The notes under the pieces were generated by a model. The model was not told the origin of the DNA and did no database searches. It saw only the letters and a program-made list of their open reading frames with translations. A stretch of 64,000 nucleotides of DNA. Origin: Sinorhizobium fredii USDA 205. GTDB lineage: Bacteria; Pseudomonadota; Alphaproteobacteria; Rhizobiales; Rhizobiaceae. The position numbers and the translations under genes were made by a program. How positions within the stretch are numbered: the first letter of the stretch is position 1; the number at the start of each line of letters is the position of its first letter. Positions 8,697-17,900 of this stretch are shown piece by piece. The stretch spans positions 22,955 to 86,954 of the forward strand of contig NZ_AUTC01000136.1 in NCBI RefSeq assembly GCF_001461695.1, in the 5' to 3' direction.

Positions 8697-9761
8697 TCAG
8701 GTGGGCCGGCGCTTCGGGATCGCACGCGTTCGCGCGATTGCAATCGTCGTTCCCTTCGGGCCGGCGCTCGTTTTGAGCTGGGCATCCAGTTGCTCGACAA
8801 GCGCCTTGACGATCGTGGTTCCCAGTCCTGGGCTCATCGTCGGATCCGATTTACCGACACCGTTATCCGACACCGTCAGCTGCCAATTGGCGGCGTTGAC
8901 TTCGTATGTGACGAGAACCTGGGCATCGGGATGGGGCGTTGGAAAGGCGTGTTTTATCGCGTTGATGAGGAGTTCCGTTACGATGAGACCGATGTTGACC
9001 GCTGCGCCCGAATCCACCTCTGCATGATCCGCAATCACTTTTACGCCGATTTGGTCCCGCCCCCCAATCATTGACCCAGCAAGGCTCTCGCACAGCTTGC
9101 TCAGATAGGAACCTACCTCGACCTTGTCGACGGCTGCGGACGAGTTCAGGTGCTGCTGCACCGCCGCGACGCTCATCACGCGCTGCCGCGCATCCTCCAG
9201 ATGGTGTCTGGTTTCTTCGGAACTCACCGCGCGCGCCTTGAGCATCAGAATGCTCGCAATGATCTGGAGGCTGTTGGCGACGCGATGCTGGAGCTCCTGA
9301 AGAAGAACATTCTTCTGGTGCAGCAATTCTTCGGTTTGCGCGTGGAGCTCGTCTTTCTCGCGCTCCGCCAGCCGACGCGCGGTGACATCGACGAAGCCCA
9401 ACAGGATTGTGGAGTTTCTCCTGCCGTCAAAGGGAACGCTGCGCGCGCTGAGAAGCATGATCTTCGAGCCGACATTGGGGAAGTCGTGCTCAACCTCGAA
9501 ATCCTCCATGGGCGTCTTTTCGCCCACGACTGTTCCAAGGAGGCTGCGCAGCACGGGAATATCCCACTGGCCATTGCCAAGTGCGTAAAGCGGCCGATTG
9601 AGCGTCTCGGCGGGATCGACGTTGAAGGTCCGATAAAAGGAACGGCTGGCCATGACTACCCCGAGCTTGTCGTCGAGCACGACAAAAGGCTCGGGAATAG
9701 TCTCGACGATCGCGACCGCCAGGGTGCGCACGTCCTCGATACTTTTGATCCTCGAAATCAT
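8697..9761 (-). CDS. PAS-domain sensor histidine kinase, HisKA_2 type
   Basis: 354 aa, soluble. Residues about 10-130 are a PAS sensor domain. Residues 131-155 look like a short coiled-coil linker. The phosphoacceptor box is LQELQHRVANSLQIIASI, with H159 the likely phosphorylated residue. The ATPase domain has the N box (VTELLINAIKHAFP) and G box (VSDNGVGKSD, GLGTTIVKALV). HisKA_2/HWE kinases commonly feed the PhyR-NepR-RpoE2 general stress response in alphaproteobacteria, or act on single-domain receivers. No response regulator lies beside it, so it is an orphan kinase here. Confidence 0.85.
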   Translation of the reverse strand: MISRIKSIEDVRTLAVAIVETIPEPFVVLDDKLGVVMASRSFYRTFNVDPAETLNRPLYALGNGQWDIPVLRSLLGTVVGEKTPMEDFEVEHDFPNVGSKIMLLSARSVPFDGRRNSTILLGFVDVTARRLAEREKDELHAQTEELLHQKNVLLQELQHRVANSLQIIASILMLKARAVSSEETRHHLEDARQRVMSVAAVQQHLNSSAAVDKVEVGSYLSKLCESLAGSMIGGRDQIGVKVIADHAEVDSGAAVNIGLIVTELLINAIKHAFPTPHPDAQVLVTYEVNAANWQLTVSDNGVGKSDPTMSPGLGTTIVKALVEQLDAQLKTSAGPKGTTIAIARTRAIPKRRPT

Positions 9762-10061
9762 GTCGAAGCCGTCCGGGAAAGAGGTGGAACGGAGGGAAGG
9801 CCTAAGTGTTTAACTTTGTACGACGAACTCGCCGGATCGACAAGAAATCGCAGATTTTATCGATGGAGATCACGACATCGATCCCATTGTCTGTGCACGC
9901 GTCACGGCTGCAAACAGCGACGCCGCCGGAATACCGTCACACTTGTTACTCGCACCATCGGTTTTCCGGTGCCAAGCTACCCGAAGACCAAGCATTCAGC
10001 AGCGAATTGCGCCTCGACCGCGAGGCGCGGCAATTCGCACAAGATTGGAGGTTCCGAAGCC
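9762..10061. other. Divergent intergenic region, histidine kinase / DUF899 gene
   Basis: 300 bases without a believable ORF. The only candidate signal I see is the RpoE2-like GGAAC-N18-TT motif at 9786-9810 (listed separately). Confidence 0.4.
9786..9810 (+). promoter_or_regulatory. Possible RpoE2 (EcfG) stress promoter motif
   Basis: GGAAC (9786-9790), 18 bases, then TT (9809-9810), as in the consensus of the Sinorhizobium general stress sigma factor RpoE2. The motif points toward the DUF899 gene, 250 bases away, which is a long leader; chance occurrence is quite possible. Confidence 0.25.
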
Positions 10062-10856
10062 ATGACGATACCAACCGAGAACGGACGGAAAGACGGACAG
10101 GCCGTCATGCACACGCCACCGGTTGTCTCGACCGAGGCGTGGGAGGCGGCACGCAACGAGCTGCTCGTCAAGGAAAAGGCCCAGACTCGCGCCCGTGATG
10201 CGCTTGCCGCCGAGCGCCGGCGCATGCCGTGGATGGCGGTTACCAAGGACTACGTGTTCGAGGGGCCCGCGGGCAAGGTCAGCTTCACGGACCTGTTCGA
10301 CGGCCGGCGCCAGTTGATCGTCTACCGCGCCTTCTTCGAGCCGGGCGTGTTCGGCTGGCCCGACCAGGCCTGCCGGGGCTGCTCCATGGTGGCCGACCAG
10401 GTCGCTCACCTCGCCCACCTGAATGCCCGTGACACCACCCTCGCCTTCGTCTCGCGGGCGCCCCGGGCGGATATCGCCCGGCTGAAGAAGCGGATGGGCT
10501 GGGAGATGCCGTGGTTCACCATCACCGACAGCTTCGATGCCGACTTCGGCGTCGACGAGTGGCACGGCACGAACGTGTTCTACCGCGACGGCGACCGCGT
10601 GTTCCGCACCTACTTCCTCAACAACCGCGGCGACGAGCAGATGGGCAGCACCTGGAACTACCTCGACATCACGCCGCTCGGCCGGCAGGAGGTCTGGGAG
10701 GATTCGCCCGAGGGCTACCCCCAGACGCCGACCTACAAGTGGTGGAACTGGCACGACAGCTACGTCGAAGGTGCCGCGCCCGACAAGAAGTGGGTCGAGG
10801 TATCGGATGCCGGCGAGGCGGCGTTCCGGGACGAGGACGCGAAGACAAAGCCCTGA
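10062..10856 (+). CDS. DUF899-family thioredoxin-like protein
   Basis: 264 aa. The frame is open far upstream, but ATG 10062 has GGAGG 11 bases before it and starts the conserved part. The sequence is typical of DUF899: RRRMPWMAVTKDYVFEGP, LFDGRRQLIVYRAFF, DQACRGCSMVADQV, NVFYRDGDRVFRTYF, and GSTWNYLDITPLGRQE. The fold is thioredoxin-like with a C-x-x-C motif (CRGC), suggesting a redox role, but no enzyme activity is established. The next gene is convergent. Confidence 0.85.
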   Translation: MTIPTENGRKDGQAVMHTPPVVSTEAWEAARNELLVKEKAQTRARDALAAERRRMPWMAVTKDYVFEGPAGKVSFTDLFDGRRQLIVYRAFFEPGVFGWPDQACRGCSMVADQVAHLAHLNARDTTLAFVSRAPRADIARLKKRMGWEMPWFTITDSFDADFGVDEWHGTNVFYRDGDRVFRTYFLNNRGDEQMGSTWNYLDITPLGRQEVWEDSPEGYPQTPTYKWWNWHDSYVEGAAPDKKWVEVSDAGEAAFRDEDAKTKP

Positions 10857-11029
10857 GCCAGACCGGTTCGGGTGGGACGGGCGGCGAAGGTCGGCCGAGG
10901 GAGTCCGCGACCACCCGTACCGCCGCGAAGACCAGTCACTCGCGCCCGCAGGCTGCGTAGGGAGCCGAAGCGCGGCTCTCACCGTTCATGGCTCTCCAAA
11001 CATCCAGAGCGGACGCGTCCAACTCGAAG

Positions 11030-12583
11030 TCAGATGACCGCCTCGACAAGAAACGGTCCGCGACGCAACAGAACGCTGTCGAGGAGATCACCAAATTCCT
11101 CACAGGAATTTGCACGTGCCGCCTCAACCCCCATGCCTCTTGCGATTGAGACCCAATCAAGCGGTGGTTCGTCCAGCTCCAGCATTCGCCGCGCGTTTGT
11201 TCCAATCGCCTTGACGCCGACATTCTGCATTTCGGCCTGAAGGATGGCGTAGGCGCGGTTGGCGAAAATGATCGTTACCACATCTAGATTCTCCCGCGCC
11301 TGCGTCCAAAGACCTTGCACCGTGTACATGGCGCTTCCATCCGCCTGCAGGTTGAAAACCTTCCGATCGGGGCAGGCGATCGCGGCTCCGATCGACAAGG
11401 GAATGCCGTCGCCGATCGCGCCGCCCGTTGTCATGAGATAGTCATGCGGCGCGGCGCCTGCAGACAACGCAAAGAACCGGCGAGCCGAGGTGATAGCCTC
11501 ATCGCAAACGACCGCATTCTCCGGAAGTTTTCGGGCCATCATGACGGCGATAGCGTCGTCGGTCAGCTTTCCTTTGGGAATAGACTCTTCGGAAGCAATT
11601 TTTGAAAGCGGGAGCAGCTGCGATCGAGTTGCGCCCAGTTCGTCGCGGAGCGCTTCCAACGCGCCTTTCAGATCTTCCCCGTACCTTGCCAGAGTGAGCA
11701 CCTTGCAGCCGTCGCGAACGAGCCGTCCGGGCTTGCCCGGATAGGCGAAGAAGGCGACCGGCTCCGGAGCACCAACCAGCACCAGCACATCGATATCGTC
11801 GAACAATTCCAATGCGGCGTCGATTGGATAGGGGATACGAGTCGGGGCGACGCGCCCGGCACCGCGCTCCATCCTTGCTACCAAAACCTCGCTGAACAGG
11901 CGTACATCGCAATGCGCTGCGATTTGTCCTGCGATCAACAGGCAGTCTTCGCGTGCGGCGGCCCCGCTGACAAGAACTCCGACCCGACCGGGGGCGTTGC
12001 GGATGGCTGCGGCGACCTTTCGCACGATATCAATGCTGACCGTAGCCGGCGCGGGGAGGACTACCCTGTTCGGCCGCGTGGGAACGACTTCGCCCCACGC
12101 GGCATTGGCCGGCAGGATCAACGTCGCGATGCCTGGAGGCAAGAGCGCGGCGCGGTAAGCGGCCTCGGTGGACAGCGCAACATCTTCCGGACCGCCGATA
12201 CGATGCACCCAATTGGACATGGGAGCGGCCAGGCTCTCGATGTCGGTGGTGAGCGGAGCGTCGAGCGGAAGATGGTAGGAGGCATGATCGCCGACGATAT
12301 TTATCATCGGAACGCGCGCGCGACGGGCATTATGAAGATTGGCAAGACCATTTGCCAAACCTGGTCCAGTGTGGAGCAATGTGGCAGCGGGGTGGTCAGT
12401 CATGCGCGCGTAGCCATCTGCGGCTCCGGTGACGACGCCTTCGTAGAGGCCAAGAACACAACGCAGTTCCGGCTTGCGATCAAGCGCCGCAACAAAGTGC
12501 ATTTCCGACGTCCCCGGATTTGCGAAACACACCCTGACATCGTTGGCCAGGAGAGTATCGCAAAGGCTATCCGCTCCCTTCAT
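11030..12583 (-). CDS. Thiamine-pyrophosphate enzyme, acetolactate synthase / benzoylformate decarboxylase-like
   Basis: 517 aa with the three-domain TPP-enzyme layout. The N-terminal Pyr domain has the cofactor-activating Glu in LGLYEGVVTGAADGYARM and the GPGLANGLANLHNARRA segment. A central NAD-fold domain follows. The C-terminal PP domain has the Mg/TPP motif QADGSAMYTVQGLWTQAREN ... FANRAY, with Ala in place of the usual first Gly of GDG. It resembles acetolactate-synthase-large-subunit-like proteins that act as decarboxylases or lyases on 2-keto acids. No small ilvH-like subunit is adjacent, so true acetolactate synthase is unlikely. Substrate unknown. Confidence 0.75.
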   Translation of the reverse strand: MKGADSLCDTLLANDVRVCFANPGTSEMHFVAALDRKPELRCVLGLYEGVVTGAADGYARMTDHPAATLLHTGPGLANGLANLHNARRARVPMINIVGDHASYHLPLDAPLTTDIESLAAPMSNWVHRIGGPEDVALSTEAAYRAALLPPGIATLILPANAAWGEVVPTRPNRVVLPAPATVSIDIVRKVAAAIRNAPGRVGVLVSGAAAREDCLLIAGQIAAHCDVRLFSEVLVARMERGAGRVAPTRIPYPIDAALELFDDIDVLVLVGAPEPVAFFAYPGKPGRLVRDGCKVLTLARYGEDLKGALEALRDELGATRSQLLPLSKIASEESIPKGKLTDDAIAVMMARKLPENAVVCDEAITSARRFFALSAGAAPHDYLMTTGGAIGDGIPLSIGAAIACPDRKVFNLQADGSAMYTVQGLWTQARENLDVVTIIFANRAYAILQAEMQNVGVKAIGTNARRMLELDEPPLDWVSIARGMGVEAARANSCEEFGDLLDSVLLRRGPFLVEAVI

Positions 12584-12939
12584 CGCTGTATCCTCCGCCC
12601 TTCGATACCGTCAGCCTTGCAGACTGAGCGCCTCAGCGCAACTCCACGTACCGCCAGTGCCGGGCTCACCAGCAAAACTTGTTGGCCGGATTGGAGGCAA
12701 CACGAAATTTCTAGGGCATTCCGGACGAGGGCCTATGGCCGCTTGGGGCCGGAGCCACCCGGCCCCTCTTGTGCCCGAAGCACCACAGAACGAGTCCTTT
12801 TTGCCGAAAATCCGACCCGAATCGCCGCTCCGGGGGTGGATGCGCCGGTCCCTGATCGTTAACAAATGGAAAACTTTGCCCTGCTAGAGTGCCCATTGCC
12901 GCACATGCAGGTAGTGAGTAAGGAGTCGCCTGAAACGGG
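12584..12939. other. Divergent intergenic region, TPP enzyme / tamA
   Basis: 356 bases holding both promoters. ORFs crossing it are short and lack ribosome sites. I recognise no specific operator, repeat or RNA. Confidence 0.45.
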
Positions 12940-14862
12940 ATGCGGAGGATGTCTCCACCACACTCGAGTACTGCGTATTGGAAGGCGGCGACAGCACTCG
13001 CTCTTGCGGCCTCGACGGCGCTCGGGCCGATTTTCGTCGGCCAGGCCCATGCGATCCGGATCTTCGGCATGCGCTTTTTCGAGAGCGCCGAAGAGCAGGT
13101 TCAGGTTCTCGACCCCGTCAACTACACGCTTACCTTCGAGCCCGGTACGGACGACGAAGAGCTGCGCGAGGCGCTTGAAAATGCGTCGCAGCTCAACCAG
13201 GATCAGGAAAAACCGGTCTCCGGCGACCTCGGCCTTCTGATCAAGGCGCGCGACGACCGGGAGCGGCTGCTCGCCGCACTCTATGAGAAGGCCCGCTACG
13301 GCGGCACCATCACGATCCTGATCAATGGCCAGGACATCGACAGCCTGCCGCCCGATCCTTCCTTCCCCGATGGCCAGGCCGTGCCGGTAACGGTGCGCGT
13401 CGCACCGGGGCCGGCCTTCACGCTCGATGCGATAAAATTCGAGGGCGATGCCGCGGGGCTCGATCCGGCGACCTATGATCTGACGCGCGGCGCCCGCGCC
13501 GACTCGACGCTGATCATCAAGGCGGGCGAGCAGATCGTCGTCGATCTCAAGGAACAGAGCCGGCCGCTCGCCAAGATCGCCGAGCGCAGCGTTGTCGCCG
13601 ACCATGCCACCTCCACGGTCGACGTGACGATCAGGGCCGAATCCGGACCGGTTGCGCCTGTCGGCGACCTCACCGTCACCGGTACGAAGACCGTCGACCC
13701 GAATTTTGTCCGCGACTATTCGCGGCTCAATCATGGCCGGCCCTACTCGCCGGAAAATATCCGCAAGGCCGCCGAGCGGCTGCGGACGCTGAACGTCTTT
13801 TCCAGCGTCACGATCGTCGAGGCCGATCAGCTTGCGCCGGACGGCACAATCCCGATGAACATCCAGGTCTCCGAAGGCAAGCACCGCTATTTCGGCTTTG
13901 GCGGCCAGGTCTCGACGACCGACGGCCTCGGCCTGCAGGGCTATTGGGGGCATCGCAATCTCTTCGGCCGGGCCGAGTCGCTCCGGATCGAGGGCTCCGT
14001 CGACCGGATCGGCGAGACCACGGATGTCGGCGGGCTCGACTATTCGGCCGGCATTCTCTTTGCCAAGCCCGGCGCCTTCGGGCCGGCATCGACCTTCACG
14101 GCGAGCGTCAAGGCAGCCATCGTCGATCCGGATGCCTATAATGCCAAGACGATCACCGCCGCGGCCGGCGCCGCTTTCGAGCTTACGCCCGAGGATACTG
14201 TCTCGGTCGGGGCGGAGCTGGGCTGGGCCGATATCGACGATGCCTTCGGCTCGAATTCCTATCTGACCGCCGCGATCCCGCTCGAATATGTCCGCGACAC
14301 GCGCGACGACAAGCTGAACGCCACGGAAGGCTACCGGGCGATGATCAACGCGAAGCCGAGCTACGAGATCGAGGGCCAGACCTTCTTCAGCTCCTTCGAA
14401 ACCTCCGCCTCCACCTATTATGCACTCGGCAGCGAGAACCGATTCGTGCTGGCCGGCAAGCTTGGCGCCGGGGTGCTTGTCGGCGGCGACGAGCTTTCCG
14501 ACATTCCGGCGACCCGGCGCTTCTTCCTCGGCGGCGGCGGCTCGGTGCGCGGCTATTCCTTCCAGGAGATCAGCCCGCGCAATGCCGACAACGAAGAGAC
14601 CGGCGGACGATCCTATGTGAACGGATCGCTGGAGGTCCGCATTGCGGTCACCGACACGATCGGCATCGTGCCCTTCATCGACGCCGGCAGCGTATCGACG
14701 GGCACCACACCGGATTTCTCGGACATACGCGCCGGAGCCGGAATCGGCCTGCGCTATGCGACGCCCTTCGGGCCCATCCGTCTCGATTTCGCGGTTCCGC
14801 TCAAGAAATACCCGGGCGGCACCGAATACGGCATCTATGCCGGCATCGGCCAGTCTTTCTGA
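12940..14862 (+). CDS. tamA: TamA, Omp85-family outer-membrane assembly protein
   Basis: 640 aa. Signal peptide to about residue 38 (ending QAHA-I). Residues about 40-330 hold the POTRA domains (EEQVQVLDPVNYTLTFEPG..., RVAPGPAFTLDAIKF, SGPVAPVGDLTVTGTKTV). The rest is the 16-strand beta-barrel with the Omp85 motif (FFLGGGGSVRGYSFQEISP), ending in GIYAGIGQSF with C-terminal Phe. With TamB it forms the translocation and assembly module that inserts certain outer-membrane proteins or moves lipids. An alternative ATG at 12949 has GGAGG touching it. tamB follows 102 bases on. Confidence 0.92.
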   Translation: MRRMSPPHSSTAYWKAATALALAASTALGPIFVGQAHAIRIFGMRFFESAEEQVQVLDPVNYTLTFEPGTDDEELREALENASQLNQDQEKPVSGDLGLLIKARDDRERLLAALYEKARYGGTITILINGQDIDSLPPDPSFPDGQAVPVTVRVAPGPAFTLDAIKFEGDAAGLDPATYDLTRGARADSTLIIKAGEQIVVDLKEQSRPLAKIAERSVVADHATSTVDVTIRAESGPVAPVGDLTVTGTKTVDPNFVRDYSRLNHGRPYSPENIRKAAERLRTLNVFSSVTIVEADQLAPDGTIPMNIQVSEGKHRYFGFGGQVSTTDGLGLQGYWGHRNLFGRAESLRIEGSVDRIGETTDVGGLDYSAGILFAKPGAFGPASTFTASVKAAIVDPDAYNAKTITAAAGAAFELTPEDTVSVGAELGWADIDDAFGSNSYLTAAIPLEYVRDTRDDKLNATEGYRAMINAKPSYEIEGQTFFSSFETSASTYYALGSENRFVLAGKLGAGVLVGGDELSDIPATRRFFLGGGGSVRGYSFQEISPRNADNEETGGRSYVNGSLEVRIAVTDTIGIVPFIDAGSVSTGTTPDFSDIRAGAGIGLRYATPFGPIRLDFAVPLKKYPGGTEYGIYAGIGQSF

Positions 14863-14964
14863 GGCTGGGCCTGGGATGTCGTGGTAGAATAGCATTCCGT
14901 CCAAGCGCGATGCGCTTCCGTCCTGCCGATTCCAGAGCGGCGTAACATGGTCTATGGATAGGAC

Positions 14965-17900
14965 ATGAATCAGGTCATCGGCACATTTCGATCAGCGCTG
15001 CGCTATTTCTTCGCCTTTCTCGGCGTGCTCGTCGTCGCGCTGCTTCTCCTCGTCGCCTTCCTCGGCTTCACCGTGCCCGGCGCGCGCGTCGTCGCCTGGG
15101 CGATCGAAAAATATGCGGCGACGCCCGACCAGATCGTCCGCATCTCCGATCCGGGCGCGCTGCTGACCGGCGACTTCACCGCCGGAACGGTGACGCTCTT
15201 CGACGGCGAGGGAATCTATGCGGAGGTCCGCGACCTTTCGGTCAGCTGGACGCCGGCCGAACTTCTGTCGATGCGCTTCGATGCAAGCCACATTTCGGCA
15301 GGCTCCGTCCGCCTCGAACGGCTGCCGATCCCCTCCACCGAGACGAAGGAAGTCCGAAGAACCCTGGCCCTGCCGGTGGACGTGAAGATTGAAGCCCTTG
15401 ATCTCAAGGAGATCGTCATCGGCAAGGCGATCGCCGGCAAGGATCAGTTCCTGACCGCCAGGGGCAAGGTCGACGCCACCAATTCGAGCATCGCGCTCGC
15501 CTTCGATGCGGCCGAGCGCGACCGTCCGGAGGCACGCGCCGTCGCCGATCTCGTCTTCAATCCGGCCGGCAACGAGCTGAAGCTCGAGGCCGAGGTTGCC
15601 GAACCGAAGGGAGGGCTGGTGGCCAAGCTGCTGCGGCTGCCGGGCGAACCTTCGGTCGATATCCGGCTCACCGGACAGGGGCCGCTTTCCGACTGGACCG
15701 GCTCCGGCACAGCTTCGCTCGACGGCAGCGAGCTTCTTCGCCTCGAAGGCCGCCACGTGCTGGCGGCCGATGGCATGCACAATCTTGCACTCACCGGCGG
15801 CGGCGCTTTCGCCCAGCTGATGCCGGCCGCCTTCAGGCCACTTTTCGAGGGAACGAGCAGCATCGACCTGACGGCCGCCTTCGACGGGAAGAGCAAGGTC
15901 CGGATCGAAGCGGGCAAGCTTGCGACCGGCGCCTTGACGCTCAACGCCTCGGGAACGGTCGACAGCCGCGGCGAGAACAATCTTCAGGCGAGCCTCGCCG
16001 GCACGAGCGGCCCCTTCGATTTCGGCTGGCCGCTGAAGGACGGCGAGCTGCAGGCGCGTATCAACACCGCCAACCTGTCGCTGATCGGCGATGGCCAGTC
16101 GGCAATTCTCGACATCGCCGCCGACATCGCCTCGCTCGGCCTGCCGCAGGGAAATCTCGGTGCCATCCGGCTCTCGGCGCAAAGCGACGCCTTCAACCTC
16201 GAAACGCAGTCCGGGTCGCTGAAGACGGCGGTGGAGATCGGCGAGACGCGCTTCACAAGCGCCGATCTCGACCGGGCGATTAAGGCCCCCATGAAGCTTG
16301 CCGGTACGATCGCCATTGCGCCGGACGATATCCGATTCGACCCGTTGACGATCGAAAGCCCCGGCATCGGCGGCTCCCTCACCGGCAGCCTCGAGCGTCG
16401 TGTCGGTGCGATCGATGCTGCGTTCAAGCTCTTCGCCGTTCCGGGCGTGCTGCCGCCGGCGCTCGCCGAAAAGTTCGAGAAGACGATCGCCGTCTCCGGC
16501 AATCTGCTCACCGAAGAGGACGGCAGCGTTCAGGTGAGCGGCCTTGAGATCAAATCCGAAGCCGTCGAAGCCTCCGGCTCGCTTACACTTTCGGGCGAGA
16601 CGCTGACTGCCGATCTGAAGGGCGCGATTCCGGATCTCGGCCGGTTTTTGCCCGACGCAAAGGGTAGCGCCGCCTTCCAGGCGACCGCCTCCGGCCCCTT
16701 GGCCAAGCTCGACGTCAAAGCGGAGATCACCTCGAGCGGCGCGACGCTTGCCGGACGCACCCTGAGCGATCTGACCATCAATGCCGATGCGACGGCGACG
16801 CCCGGCAGCCCCGAAGCGAAGCTGACCGCCACCGGCACCCTCGACGGCCAGGCGATCGACATTCGCGCCGACGTCGTCTCGAAGGACGGCCTTACCTCCG
16901 TTCCCGCGCTCGAAGCGAAAATCGGCGGCAACAGCTTGACCGGCACGATCGACCTGACGGCCGATTTCAAGCCGAACGGCAGGTTCGACTTCAACCTCCC
17001 CGACCTCGGGCTTCTCGCCGCCATGGCCGGCCAGCAGGCCTCCGGCGACCTTGCCGGTTCGGCAACGCTTGAGACCGTGAACGGCGTCACGTCGGTCGCG
17101 ATCAAGGCCAATGGCAACAACGTAGCGCGGGACGCGCTGACGATCGCCAAGCCGGTCGTCGATCTCGGCATCGCCGACATTGCCAGACTGGCTATCAAGG
17201 GCAGCGTCAGTGCGGAAAGCATTGCGCAGGGCGAAAACCGGGTTTCCGACCTCACCCTCGCTTTCGAACAGCAGGGAAGCCGGACCGGTTTTTCGGCCGA
17301 GGGTCTCTATGACGGCGCGCCGCTCAAGGCAGCCGGCGAGCTGACGAGCGACGCCGGCCGCACCGAGATCCGCCTCGCCTCCGCCGCAGCGGTACCGAGA
17401 CGCCTGCCGTTGCAGCTCGCCGGGCCGACCGTGATCGCCATCGAAAACGGCGTGGCCCATCTCGACGGCCTGACCATCCAGGCTTCGACCGGCACCGTCG
17501 CCATCTCCGGCACGGCCGGCGACCGGCTCGATCTCCGGGCGAACCTGAACGACCTTCCTGCCGTGCTCATCAACAGCTTCGCGCCGGCACTCGGCGCCGA
17601 GGGCACCGTTGCCGGCACCATCGACATAGACGGCGAGGCGCTGGCGCCGGTGGTCGTTTACGACCTCGCCTGGAGGGGTGCCTCCATGTCCTCGCTGCGA
17701 TCGGGGGGGCTTGCCACGCAGGATCTGACCGCCAAGGGCACGGTCACCGTCTCGGAGGCGACGATCAGCTTCGACCCGACGACGATCGAGAGCCCCGGTT
17801 TCCGCGGCAATCTCACCGGCAGCCTCGCCCGCGCCGAGAAAACGGCGACGGCGAGCTTCGACGTCCGAGCCGAGCCGAACTTTCTGCCGCCTGGCCTTCA

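Noticed and set aside
9150..10061. Upstream part of the long plus-strand frame that ends in the DUF899 gene
   Set aside because: It covers the antisense of the histidine kinase and the intergenic spacer; real coding begins at ATG 10062 with its own ribosome site.
11030..12583. True acetolactate synthase large subunit (ilvB/I)
   Set aside because: Shorter than IlvB, no small-subunit gene beside it, altered GDG motif; kept only as a TPP-enzyme call.
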